This document shows, piece by piece, positions 1 to 10,645 of a stretch of 28,366 nt of DNA. Made by a program: the position numbers and the translations under genes. Source of the DNA: Choristocarpus tenellus KU-1152 (lineage: Eukaryota; Phaeophyceae); contig CAXNAD020000125.1 in the NCBI GenBank assembly GCA_964200185.2, positions 1 to 28,366 on the forward strand, written 5' to 3'. A model generated the notes under the pieces. That model saw only the letters and a program-made list of their open reading frames with translations. It had not been told where the DNA came from and did no database searches. The first letter of the stretch is position 1. Every line of letters begins with the position of its first letter.

Positions 1-165
1 CGAAACAATTTGGCGTAGCCTGGATTTAACTTCTCCTTTCCGGCCGTATCCTCCCGCTCCTTTCCCTCCTACCATATGGGTGGCCAGCTCATCCAGGAAG
101 CATTCCGCTTGCTTGCCGAGGCGCCCAAACCTTTCCACCACAAAGGCGTTGAGGCTATAACTATT
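1..165 (-). mobile_element. LINE-like reverse transcriptase C-terminal fragment, copy 1
   Basis: Read on the minus strand, this stretch is open and encodes a segment with the motif VERFGRLGKQAECFLDELA. It resembles the block near the C-terminus of many non-LTR retrotransposon reverse transcriptases (VETFGRLG-type). The copy at 294-632 encodes a clearly related segment (KQAERFLDELATH), so this is a repeat family and not a host exon. It is cut off by the left window edge, and its 5' side stops abruptly near 165, where the tail of copy 2 begins. The fragment is therefore 5'-truncated, as LINE insertions often are. Family assignment rests on motif memory only. Confidence 0.5.
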
Positions 166-199
166 CACATATATATTACTAGAAAAATCCCTAACAAAG

Positions 200-632
200 T
201 AAAAGTTGTCGTAAATTGTGAAAGACATAAGTCTATTTACTATTTTACAACCATCTATTCTACATCACTGCCTTCCTATGCCTCCAACCTAGCTTAGTCT
301 TGTACCCCAGGGTGAGGAGCTAGGGAACCATCCCAAAAATCTAACAAGCCCCTCCATGCCGATCTCCCTGGTGTCTCCAGCTTAAATGCATGAAACGTCG
401 AGATAGGGCTACTTGCGTTGTGACTGAGACTGTCTGCCGTAGACGGGATTTGACCGCCCCTTTTCTGTTGTAGCTCCAAGTCCCTCTCCCCCCTACCTAC
501 TGCGTGCGTAGCTAGCTCATCCAGAAAACGTTCCGCTTGCTTACGGAGGCACCCCAAACTTTCCATTGCCAAGGTGCTGAATTTATAACTACGAGGGTCA
601 AAAGATCCCTTGTAGTGGGTGCGCTTTCGCAC
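200..632 (-). mobile_element. LINE-like reverse transcriptase C-terminal fragment plus 3' tail, copy 2
   Basis: A minus-strand open frame of 112 codons (632 to 294) carries the block MESLGCLRKQAERF followed by LDELATHAVG. It aligns with copy 1 at 1-165 and with the relic at 27600-27690. Downstream of its stop, the region 205-385 is repeated at about 1436-1612, which marks it as the element's 3' end. The order of copy 2 tail against copy 1 body suggests tandem or nested 5'-truncated insertions. No intact catalytic reverse transcriptase domain is present here. Confidence 0.5.
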
Positions 633-819
633 CTCAGCTGCAGCACCAGGTATACCATTGCTGGTGGATGAGTGGGGTAGGTGGGAGGCGGCTTACACTT
701 CTGTAAACGTAACATCTAGGAGGAGGCCTTTATATGCGCTACAAGTATGTATTAATTTAAGATTATAAGTGCAACTGATATATTAAAATAATATTTGAGG
801 AACAGGCGTTGGTTGGACC

Positions 820-990
820 TGCTCTCAATCGAATCCATTTCCGTGCACCCATAGACAAGTGTATTACGCGCATATTTCTTTGTCAATGGGGACGTTTACA
901 TCAACATCAATCGCAAGATGTCTTGAGAATATCCCAACAACTTCCCGTTGACCGTCAGAATGATGTGACGTCAGTCACCCATCAAAGACT
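820..990. repeat. Unidentified dispersed repeat B, copy 1
   Basis: This segment is a diverged direct copy of about 2770-2920. Both share, in order, an acaagtg-attacg block, catatttctttgtcaatgg (cacatttctttgtcattgg in the other copy), an aagtctt-like block, a gttgacc block and a gatgtgacgtca core. I cannot say whether it was coding. Its 84-codon plus-strand ORF matches nothing I know. Confidence 0.55.
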
Positions 991-1364
991 CAACTCAGGT
1001 TCATCCCAAGAGTTGATGGTTGCGAAACCTTTGGGGTTTGCTGAAGAAATAATCCCCCTATGACACAACTTGTGACTATGAACACCCTCAACGTCTGATT
1101 GAACCCTCCATCCCCATAAAACTTTTTTTAATTATTTTAATACTACCACCTCCTTAGTAGTTTTGAGTTTGTATAAATAACAATAGTTGGTACAAATTAG
1201 GATTGTACAGTTGTGAAGGGGGGAGATTTCCGACTTACAATTCATGATTATCGGTTCAACTCTCGCCTATAAATCTCGATTAATCTTCTCCTGTGGTGCG
1301 CAGAACGATGAGGGGGGTATTTGTGAGGAAACACTACTATTGTTTATACTATTTTATTATTATG

Positions 1365-1395
1365 TCCTCTGACATTTTACAGATGTGTCAGAGGA
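1365..1395. repeat. Perfect 10-bp inverted repeat (hairpin)
   Basis: TCCTCTGACA at 1365-1374 is exactly complementary to TGTCAGAGGA at 1386-1395, with an 11-nt loop. It lies in AT-rich sequence just upstream of the repeat copy at 1436. The function is unknown; it could be a terminator-like or element-end structure. Confidence 0.5.
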
Positions 1396-1429
1396 AAAAG
1401 CAATGTAAAACATTATTTGCCTAAAACAA

Positions 1430-1620
1430 TAAAACTTGTAAATATGAAAGACATTTTTCTATCAATTTACTATTTTGCAACCAGCTATGCTGTACCACTA
1501 CCTTCCTGTGCCTCCAACCTAGCTTAGTCCTGCACCCCAGGGTGAGGAGTTAGGGAACCATCCCAACAATCCGACATGCCCCTCCTTGCCCAGCTCCTTT
1601 GTGTCTCCGGCAAAAATGGT
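1430..1620 (-). mobile_element. LINE-like element 3' tail, copy 3
   Basis: This stretch is a diverged direct repeat of 205-385. Shared blocks include cctccaacctagcttagtc, ccccagggtgagga and tagggaaccatccca. Similarity ends near 1612, so this copy keeps only the 3' tail and the last few codons, on the minus strand by analogy with copy 2. It is another 5'-truncated insertion or a segmental copy. Confidence 0.55.
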
Positions 1621-1933
1621 CTTGATTTTTTTGAAAAGGTTGCCCAACAAGGTAAAAAACGGCGACCATCAGCATATCGAATGAAATCTCTTGATCTAAG
1701 CTATCGGCATCCGGAAGGGAATACTTTCGGAAAATTATATTGGTAAGGTATAAATTTGACCGAATGTTTTCGCCACAACCTTGAAAATGTTGCGGAATGA
1801 ATTATCACGACCAAAAATATTTTTCCGAAAGAATTCTTTGCGTAAATCAATAAACTAGATCCAGAGTTTAATACTGTTTAATCCACCCAGAGGACACTGT
1901 GACGCCCAATGACCTCCGAGTTGTCGCCTACCC

Positions 1934-2287
1934 TTCACAGGACACTGTGAATTGAACCCGATAAAGATGATCTGGGGGTGGGCGAAGCACTATGTACAAG
2001 GCCACTGTGACCACACGTTGCCTGGAATGAGAGCCAACATTCCTGTCAGTCTTAAGGAGGAAGGGGGGCTGTCCAAAGTAATTGTGGAGAGGTTCTTGAG
2101 GATGAGTATTGCTTACCACGTGATATATTCCAACGAGAAAGGCATGGAGTGCACAAATCGAACAAGATATACAAGACATTTAAGTCTCACAGGAGGCCTG
2201 CACCTGAAGAATACCTCATTTGACTTGGCATGGATTGTCTGGTTCAGAGGCCTGGCCCCCCATAAGTGGGCCTTAGTCAGCAGGTGA
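1934..2287 (+). pseudogene. Relic of a Tc1/mariner-IS630-like DDE transposase (C-terminal part)
   Basis: The plus-strand frame contains CELNPIKMIWGWAK, followed by GHCDHTLPGMRANIPVSL and, about 20 residues later, VIVERFLRMSIAYHVIYS. This order matches the end of DDE-superfamily endonucleases of the CELN-x-IE type, where CELN(x)IE..WG..K precedes a CDYTF..L...VP..L segment and a ..IRRF.R....YM.AYR tail. The Glu of NPIE, the third acidic residue of the DDE triad, is Lys here (AAG). No start codon, no first two Asp motifs and no terminal inverted repeats were found. I read it as an inactive fragment. Similarity fades after about 2200. Confidence 0.6.
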
Positions 2288-2299
2288 CAACATCATATA

Positions 2300-3281
2300 A
2301 ATGAGAAATAATGGAAAGAGAGAATGGAGAGACAACAATGCCATGTTCTCTGGGTGATGATGGCCTCTTCTGGCGTCAAAATCATCCTTGAATACCCGGT
2401 TCGCGCGCGGACTACTTGGTTCAGGTATGGTCCTGTATTTCTCACGATTACTCCAAGTTGACCAACCAAGACCCATCAAATAAGGTTGAGCATGCTGATG
2501 CGATTACAACGCAGACGAATTTTCATGAAAAAAATTGTTGTTGATCAAAAGTTATGGCATGACAAAGTTGATGCAGGAAGCGACTACCAATACTATATTA
2601 ATGGCACGTTTCTTGAGTTGTGAGGATCTCGAACAGAGATGAGGCTATTTCGAGGATATGATTGCATAAGAGAGGTGTATTATTTGGCGTGTCACTCCTT
2701 GCGATATTAAGAACAATAAATATGAATCGTGCTATGGACAGGTCCCTTTTTGGGAGATGATGTCAGTCCAATCCCAAACCATCCCCACACACAAGTGCAT
2801 TACGTGCACATTTCTTTGTCATTGGTGATGTTCCCATCAAAATCAAACACAGAGAAGTCTTAAGAATTCAGATCACTACTTGTTGACCATCACAAAGATG
2901 TGACGTCACCATCACTTACGATTTTACATATGAACAAAACGTTTTTGAAATATACTACTCTGTAATAGAGTAGTAACGATGTAATAATATAATAATAAAT
3001 GTAGATAACGTACAATCAAGAGATAACTAGATTATGTTGTGTGATATTTTCAATAGAAGCCAAACGAAAATATCACAAGGATTTGTGTGAAATTAACAGT
3101 TGTCTGATGGAGAAAGAGTAAAATGACATTTGGTTATCAGTTTATCGCGATTGATTGTTTACTATATTTGTTACCCATTCACAACTTCAACTAATGTGTT
3201 TGACCGAGGAGTGGTTTGAGAACAATCCACAATCCCTTATTCAAAGAAACGCCTCATGAACTCCACTAACTCCTTCCTCAG
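2300..3281. other. Gene-free stretch holding repeat B copy 2
   Basis: Apart from repeat B copy 2 near 2770-2920, I see no supported gene here. AT-rich sequence dominates 2930-3230. Near 3260-3281 there is a good intron end (a CTAAC branch-point-like motif, pyrimidine tract and CAG), which suggests that the downstream zinc-finger gene has an untranslated or short first exon somewhere in this stretch. Confidence 0.4.
2770..2920. repeat. Unidentified dispersed repeat B, copy 2
   Basis: This is a diverged direct repeat of 820-990, about 1.95 kb away and in the same orientation. It keeps the cacatttctttgtca, gttgacc and gatgtgacgtca blocks. The spacing between blocks is similar in both copies, so they descend from one element or one segmental duplication. 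Confidence 0.55.
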
Positions 3282-3334
3282 AAACCTACAAGAATGATGA
3301 CCTTCAACTCATTCGACAGGCCTCCTCCTTCAAG

Positions 3335-6005
3335 ATGATGACAGCACGACCTAATGTTTCTGAGTCTGCAACCCCTCCTTCATCTCAACAATCTCGACCC
3401 CGAGAGGAGAAGAGGATTTCAGGGGTTAGTCTGTTTATGAGTAAGCTACAGAGTTTCGTTGCGAAAACTGGACCTGGACAAAAACTCTTCACCTTCCTTA
3501 TTATCCTCTAAAATGAGCATATCACTTTTTGCTGCCCCAGATTGAGAGAGATGTTCTGGTAGAAGAGCGAAGGCCACTGCTAGACCTGGAAGACGTTGAG
3601 CAGATGAATCGTGAACTCGCGGCCTGCTTCGACGCTCCACCCCCTCCTCCCTTAACCATGCAAGTGAGTCCCTAAGCGGAATTTTGTTCGACTCCCAGAT
3701 TTCTTATTCTAATGCATCGCTTCATTCATTTACAAGGCATAGGAACATAATTCAGTGTTGAATGACTAACTTTTACCCTTCACTGCAATACCCCTTACAC
3801 GCGATTCGTTGGTTGTACGTGAAAGAAGAGGTACCATAGTCACTCTGATCTAAATTCCATATCCCCAGTATTTTCACACATACTGTGTCCCTGGCCTCGA
3901 CCTATTGTACTTCAGGGAGATCGTCCTCCACAGATGGCGGCCCCAGAGCATCCACCTCAAACTGTGTGTGCTAACTCCTCAGGACAAGCCACAAGGACTG
4001 ACTTCAGCAGTCTGTACTTGCCAGATGATGGGGTAAGCTGCAATTTTTGACCCCAAGCCTTACTACCGAACAAATAATACTCTTTTAAGGGCTTGGGGAG
4101 TTAGGTAAAGGAGAAGGGGAGGAAATAGGGTGCTTTGGTCTTCTTCTATAGGACTATGACTTCATGAGGTGGAGTGGCACAAGTCCTAGTTTTTAGTAGG
4201 ATGTGACAATACTATATTGAAGGTGTGGGTCCACAAGAAGGATACACACTGGCCATTTCTGTCGAAAGCCGATAGTTGGTTGTTGTACATCTGTCATAGT
4301 GCTAATGAACGTTCAGTATATATATATCTCGAAAATGTCACTTACTACACCTGGCGTCTCTGTAATATTGTTTTTTGATGTGGTCCACAAATTAATCTTG
4401 CCCTGTCAATTAACATTCTCCAATTCCCCCTCCTCCCCTTTTGTGTAGGGAACACAGAGGACTCCTGAAGTCGAAAAGCTGACAATAGGTTGTTGTACAT
4501 CTGTCATAGTGCTATTGAACTTTCAGTTCATCTCTCGAAAATTTACTAACTACACCTGGCGTCTCTGTTAATATTTTTTTTGATAAGGTCCACAAATTCA
4601 TCTTGCCTTGTCAATCAACATTCTCCAATTCTTCCCCCCCCCCTCTTGTGTAGGGGATGCAGAGGACTTCAAGCCAGCTTTACCCAGCCTTTCTCCCGTC
4701 AGCACCATCAACAGAGGCAATGAGGTCTGAATCAGGAGCAACTTGTGGACGCGCAGCTATGGACTCAGCGACAGCAGTAGTTGCTGCAGCAGCGGCACGA
4801 GCCACAGCAGTACGGGCTGCAGCGATGGAAGCAGCTTCTGGACAGGGGGGGGTAGACCAATCCAGGGGCAGGGAAGCGGCTGGTGAGATGGAGTGAAGGT
4901 GCTATCTGTGGGTTTTGTATGGGCTTGATTTTTGACAAATGACACGAATTGTACTATTCAGGTTGAAGTGGGTGGTTGGCATATATTTTGTGAAAGGGGT
5001 GGATCTGATTCATTGCTTGGCAGTTCTATTTACGTTGTTGCATGAATGAGACTGCAGAAATAGTTGGGGTTTTTTAGACTAGCTCTTAATGATTCAGTGG
5101 TGATACGATGCTGCAGTAGTTTGGGGATTGCGCTATTGAGGGAGAATAGGAGATGTATCCAACTGTTGCAAAATTTGGAAGTTGAACGGACCATCATGAG
5201 CTGACTGCCAGAAGATGAGCACTTGCTGTGGCATAGGTGGTGAAGAGTCTACTTTCAGCAGTTGCAACTTCTCTTTGAGCAACCATCAACCAAACTTTGA
5301 GTGATACTCTGTACACGTTTTGGCTGTTGTGTGTTAAATGCGTCTCATTAATCCCTGTGCAATGCACCCTATTTTGTGTTTTATGAACAATGTAGAAGTT
5401 CACAAAAACAAAGGTCTCACCGCAGAGCAGGGGCTGGCAAAAAATTTACCCCAATTGTGCAAAGACACTTTTTGCAAAGCACAAGGAGATGTAATTTCCC
5501 CATCATTTCTAGGGGTCCTTCCAATGCAATTGTGCCCATTTCTCGGTTAGTGTGACCCCTTTGAATAGAGTGGGACACCAACACACCTAAATAACCTGAG
5601 GTGACATGAATCTGGGTTACTTTTACTTCAGATACCTGAACTATGGTCACAACTCACATTCTCTAGTTCCAACATGTAGGTGAGGTTATCATGTGATATC
5701 CCACTGCCTATGTCTGATATTTTTCTTTTCCTTACACATTCTGTCAATAATAAAAATTACTATCAATGTCAAGTAGTAGTTCGGAGACCCTTTTTCTTCT
5801 GTATATTGACTTTTTTCAATCTTCTGGTTATTTCCAACACATTTTCAATGCAAACTGCTATGGTGGCAGGCGAAAGCCAAGTGGAGGTGGTGGATGAACT
5901 GCTTTCAGAGAACGAACGGCTGCGCCTTGTGATCTCTGACTTGACAGATGAGGTGAGTGTGTGTATTTATTGTTTATTTTTTCCTTCTCTTTATGCGATT
6001 CTCAG

Positions 6006-6043
<38 letters not shown>

Positions 6044-8640
6044 ATATGTATATAGTTTTTTTTGGCTGTAATATGTAGATACTCTGTGTTGCCATTTAGG
6101 TGATGGGAAGGGAGTGGGTGTGTACAACTGTTGTGGGTAGAAGTCTGTTTCTATCGAACCTGAACCATACTAATACTCGAAGTAGGATATGCTGTTATTG
6201 TGTTTGGATGAAAGACAACAGTTGTATCTTTTTATTGTACCTTTGTGGGACTGCTGGTGGTTGGAGCCTTCACCGAGTGGTAAAATTATGTGGGTCATTT
6301 ATCAATGCTCCAGAGCTTGACCTCTTGTGAGAGAGGAGAGGAAGGGGAATAGGAGAGGGGAGTGAATGCTTTGTATATTCCCAAGGTTCATTCTGAGTTT
6401 GTCTTGGTGATGTTATTTTATGCATCTTGAATTGATGTGTCAAAGATGTCAGGTTGATAGTGCAACACACCACTGATTAAATTAATTGGAGGACCTTTTG
6501 CAGGACTTCGAATCTTCCCTCACCTGCCCCCAAAACATGCCTGTGTCCCTTGGCCCAGTTTAGAGCCTGGGGTGTGATAGTGAGTGGTCAATGTCTCACA
6601 AATAGACGATGATCTGCATTCAACAGGTTAGATACTATATCGTAGCATCCCTGAGTTGCAAAACCTATTGAGTAAAAGCGGTGGGGACATTTTTTGGCCA
6701 TTCTGATGTGAAGAGAGGAGAGCAAGGCAAAGAGAGGGATAATAGCAGAGGAAGCTTACTACTTTTTTGTATTGATGTGGTCCCGTTCCTTTTTCATACA
6801 CATGTGATGTGAGGGGTGGTGTTATGTAACCTGGCTCTGTATTTTTTCACTGTTGGTCACAATAGACAATGGCTGATGGGCTGAAGTCTAGCAACTCTCG
6901 ATGTAGGACTCCCTACCCATTTTGTTTCTCTCTTGCTACTACCTTCAGTGTGCAACCGTTCCTTTGTTCCTCCTTTGGGTGTTGGTTGCAATAGATTGAG
7001 AGACTATCGCTCAAGGTGAAGCAGGGAGAGGAGAGGGAGGGTACCGTTGCAGCAGGAAACTTGAGGGCTGGTGGTTCGACTAGATCACAAGGGGTGTCGA
7101 GTGGGAATCCAGGAGCTGCTTCAGTAGCAGCCAGGTGAAGGAATACCTCCTCTTGTTCACCTTTCTTGGTTGTTCGGTCCCATCCCTGTGCTCTTCTATG
7201 GGTTCCCTTAGTCCTTGCATCTCACTCTTCCTGCTACCCACCATTTAGTGTGCTGTGGTTTATTGATGGGTTAGAAATACCCTTCATGTTGACAGTGTAA
7301 TATGTGGTGCGAAGCAAGTTATGGATTTCAGAAGAGCTGTGACACAATGGATGATCTCATTGTACAGTCTAGTAATCCCCCTATCGCTTTACTATCTGCT
7401 GTGGTCCTTCCTCTGGTCTAACTAAAGTTGCCAGGTGTCTGATCTCGTGGCTGGTCCTGTCAACATGGTATAATGAACAGAAAGGTTGTTACACAACCAC
7501 ATGCAGAAAAAGTAGTGCATATGGGGGGGTGGGTATGTACTCCTTGGGAGTATTGGTCTTCTCACTGTGTGTTGTGTGGTGTGCTCTGATTGTTCTCTTT
7601 TGGATGCATTGCTCCTGAACTCCATTCTCCCTTCTGGTGGATGTTGATTCCTACAAACAGGCAATGGCACCAACAACAGCAACAGCAACAGGCTCATGGG
7701 GTGTCTAGAACCTCAGCCCAAATCATCCACATTAAGTGTGAAAATTGTCCACAGTGGCTACAGATCCCAGGGCAGGCCCAGCTTGTCTACTGCCCCGTTT
7801 GCAGGTGGGTATCTTTTTTGTTCTTTCTTTGTGCGGTTACACATGAGCAAGAGAACATTGTGGTTGAGTGAAGCCACAACTATTTTGTGACTTGTCATGG
7901 TGAAAAGGGGTGAGAATAGTGATTTCCCAGGTCAAAGCCAACAGTGTTTTGGTGCTGTAGTTTTCCACTCAGTATTTATGCTTTGCAACATAATGATTCT
8001 ATTGTAACCTGTCACCTTGGGGGTGTGTTGGGAATTGAATGAGCCAAAGTAAATGGGAGGTGCCCAGATTATGGCTCTTTTTCATTCCAAGCAGTTCTTC
8101 TCATCTCTTGCAATTAACCCATATTTATATGGATGAAGTGCCAAGATTAACTTGATAGTGTTAATTTCTCTATTATTATTATTTTATGACAGAATTAAGA
8201 AACATGCCTTCATATATTTTAGAAATAGTCAAATTCTGCACCTTTTTTTTCATCCTTACAATGCAACCCTGGTAACCTCTTTTTTACTTTGGCTTAATAT
8301 TTTATTCCTTTTTAAAAATCAATCTGCCTTCCTGACTTTGCAAGAAATTGACTACTTTTGAAATCCACATCTGTGATTTGCTGATCGTATGTGAACAGTA
8401 ATACTCATCTTTATTCCAAGTCCCCCCCCCCCCCACTCTGTACCCTTCTCAGCCACTATCATGCTTTTTTCACACCTTCTGGTATGGTCTGTTCTCTTGT
8501 GCAGTCACACTACTCAAGTCACCGCCAACACTATCCGGCATGTGCCAAATGGAACTGGAGAGCAGAACGCTGCAGGCTCGGGGACCACCAGCAATAGTGA
8601 TGAGGGGTTTATTGGTTTTGTAAGAAGAATATTTGCTTAA
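3335..8640 (+). CDS. Coiled-coil protein with an LSD1-type zinc finger, eight exons
   Basis: Exons by splice signal and phase: 3335-3424 (open back to an acceptor at 3281), 3541-3663, 3916-4032, 4654-4882, 5870-5952, 6995-7134, 7661-7804, 8505-8640. Phases agree at every junction and give about 353 residues. The order is a Pro/Ser-rich N-terminus, an acidic helical segment (LLDLEDVEQMNREL) before a proline run, an Ala-rich helix, a coiled coil (VVDELLSENERLRLVISDL, then IERLSLKVKQ), a poly-Gln tract, and a zinc finger C-x2-C-x14-C-x2-C (CENCPQWLQIPGQAQ, then LVYCPVC). Finger spacing and the Leu, Pro, Ala and Val positions match the plant LSD1/LOL consensus. The C-terminus ends GFVRRIFA. LSD1-type fingers occur in plant cell-death regulators and some metacaspases; no caspase domain is present here. 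Alternative: two genes, one stopping at TGA 4894-4896 and one starting at ATG 5860. The donor at 4883 (GTGAGA) and the phase match favour one gene. The true start may lie in an upstream exon. Confidence 0.65.
4261..4669. repeat. Tandem duplication of about 205 bp including a splice acceptor
   Basis: Two adjacent copies, 4261-4469 and 4470 to about 4669, lie at the end of intron 3 of the zinc-finger gene. Both contain ggttgttgtacatctgtcat, tacacctggcgtctctg, ggtccacaaatt, aacattctccaatt, a C-rich tract, TTGTGTAGGG and AGAGGACT. Each copy ends with a complete acceptor plus the first exon bases. The second acceptor (AG at 4652-4653) fits the reading frame of exon 4. The copies have drifted by substitutions and small indels, so the duplication is not recent. 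Confidence 0.85.
6006..6054. repeat. (TA)n(TG)n compound microsatellite
   Basis: About 12 TA units run directly into about 7 TG units and then mixed TATATG. It lies in the intron between exons 5 and 6 of the zinc-finger gene, roughly 55 bp after the donor at 5953. Confidence 0.9.
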
Positions 8641-9419
8641 TGTAGTGTTCCATTGCATGAGGGAGGGGGCAGGGAACCAGGCATGGGTAAGAGCCATAAG
8701 CCTTCTGGCCAGACAGGTCCAAATGATGTTCATTGGTGGACCAGATGAGGCAAGGGAGGCAGGAACTACTAGTGAAGGTATTGTCTTTGCTTAAAAATTC
8801 AAGTTGGGTTTGAGATTTGCAGGGGTTTAGGTTGTTGGATGTGGATGGGTTGCCGACATTTGTGCTGAGAATCAGGGTGCTCCTGTGTGAGGCATGTTTT
8901 CCCCCACCTACAAACACAGGCATTGCCCTGCCTGTTTGTGCTACTCCTGCAGTGTGCTTGATTGGGATCATTGCATTTTAATGGTTTGATTTGTGTCATT
9001 TTTTTCCATTTTGCAGCTACTTTCTGATGGTGCACATTATCTTTTGCCTGTTGTCCTATAGTTGATGTATCTATCTTCTGTTTCATGAAATAGGCTGTTG
9101 AAATTTTTATTTGATCCTCTGTGGTTTGCTCCATCTTCCCCCCCCTCAATGTACAATGGTAGTTGTTGCAGTTTGTTCCAGTGTGTCATAAAGATTCCGG
9201 AGAACTAATTGTGGTGGCAGCGTACTGGCTGCAGGTTGCTATTGCATAGCACTGGCACCTTGTTTGCTGTTTTTTCCCCTTCAATTGAATGTGTGGGGAG
9301 ATATTGTCAGGATAGTGCACTGGCACACTGTTGTACTTGAGTTGTAATAAAGTACCTTGTGCATAAGTTTAGATTTCATGGGGTGCCTAGAAACCATGTA
9401 GTCTGTATCATGTTGGGGG
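8641..9419 (+). other. Probable 3' untranslated region of the zinc-finger gene
   Basis: No coding exon is recognisable here. An AATAAA hexamer stands at 9346-9351, in T/G-rich sequence about 700 bp after the stop at 8638-8640, and is the best polyadenylation-signal candidate. The minus-strand ORFs in this interval show no domain and look like chance. Confidence 0.35.
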
Positions 9420-9720
9420 TCATTTACGATTTTGTGTGAAAAAATAATTTGTTTTGAAGTATTCGACTTGAGGTATGCTTCGTGAATCTAAGGGCCTCCA
9501 ACCATACGATTTTTTTTTCTTTTCCTGTATGCAATTCGATGTATACTTCGTAGTATATGTATCAACAAAAAAACCGACTGTTCGGTAAATTTGTTTCGTA
9601 TTTGAGTGCAAGAATTTCTTGTACTTTGTATACAATGCACGGTTTATTATATTAGGCTCGACAAGCTTTTTCTTGTGTGAAAGAGGTATACCCATGATGG
9701 AGGTATACAATGTATGCTAT
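9420..9720. other. AT-rich island with an unassigned 96-codon minus-strand ORF
   Basis: Composition shifts sharply to AT-rich compared with both sides, and gtatac or near-copies recur (about 9540, 9627, 9687, 9704). The minus strand is open for 96 codons (9710 to 9420); its predicted product is rich in Lys, Tyr, Asn and Thr, with no motif I recognise. The composition could reflect organelle or viral DNA inserted in the nucleus, or simply low-complexity intergenic DNA. Confidence 0.3.
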
Positions 9721-9739
9721 CGCCCTGTCTTTGCCTGAA

Positions 9740-10330
9740 GTAAGGACTCTGACCTGGTGAGAGATCTGTTTCATTGGGGTGAAAATATGCTATTTCTTGG
9801 CACAGGGGAAGTCCTCGTTTGGCTGGTCAACACATGGCAATCTGTTGTGCAGTGTAAAGCATGTGCTCTGAGAAGAGTGGTGGGTACTGTCCACTGTCGA
9901 GAGATTTTCTACTTTGAATGACTCTTGAGTATTGCCGTTGTGACAACTACACGTTTAGCAAGCAGTTAATTGTGCAGGAGCTGGACCAGATAGGTCCAGG
10001 TGAACGATCTTGTTTCAAGTTTTGTGTGGGAGGGGAGTGAGGATTTGCTCTACATGCAGAAAAGTCAATAGAGAAATTAGTGATCCCGGACATAAACACG
10101 TAGTATATATGATCACTTGCAGGGTACTAGAGCTCTTTCTGCTTTTGCCTCCAATGAGTAAGGAGGTTGGCTGATGTTGTTGAGGGTGTGCCAACTGTAA
10201 TTTTCCCTCCTGTACAGATAGATGAATCCCGAACTGAACGAGTGTTATTTCCACCCTTCGAAGTTTAGTTCATCATTTATCATTATCGGCATGGTGGGTT
10301 TTACCGGCAGGACTTCATGCCATCAATATC
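9740..10330 (+). other. Exon-like pieces that do not assemble
   Basis: Several acceptor-plus-open-frame pieces occur on the plus strand. After ttgtgcag at 9845-9852 a frame gives CKACALRRVVGTVHCREIF. A short piece at 9979-10000 is bounded by gtgcag and gtgaac. A piece follows the acceptor gatcacttgcag near 10123 and ends at a GTAAGG donor. After cctcctgtacag near 10217 a frame gives IDESRTERVLFPPFEV and then stops. I could not find one phase-consistent path through them. They may be parts of a small gene or chance signals. Confidence 0.2.
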
Positions 10331-10645
10331 CTATGTCGAGATGTTCGTAAGAACTGGTCCTATTTGTACACACTGCTTTTGTTGGATCAGAGGAATATAT
10401 TTTATGGTACACATTTCTCATCAATAACAATATTGAGAGGGAAAGACATGCTTAACATGAATTGGTGCGTTTTGTCTTTCTTCAGGTTGCTTGTCGTGTT
10501 TCACGCATATGCTTTTGGTACTTCGGATGAAGAACTTGACTTTACCCTTTCATTCAACAAAGAAAGGCTATATGCAATGTGTCATTAGGCAGAGCTCCTG
10601 CAAGTGAGTAGTAGTGATGTCAACTTTGCACTCACTTTAAGATGA

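Noticed and set aside
1870-1950. Repeated aggacactgtga at 1889 and 1938 as target-site duplications
   Set aside because: The copies are only 49 bp apart and do not flank the transposase relic.
5680-6078. 132-codon ORF treated as a complete gene
   Set aside because: Only 5870-5952 has exon borders and coiled-coil character; the remainder is intron, including a TA/TG microsatellite.
7070-7085. tRNA T-loop-like ggttcgactagatc
   Set aside because: It lies within a coding exon and no acceptor or anticodon stems can be formed around it.
7696-7890. Second ORF overlapping the zinc-finger exon
   Set aside because: It is a shifted frame that loses the Cys pattern; the frame giving CENC and CPVC is phase-consistent with neighbours.
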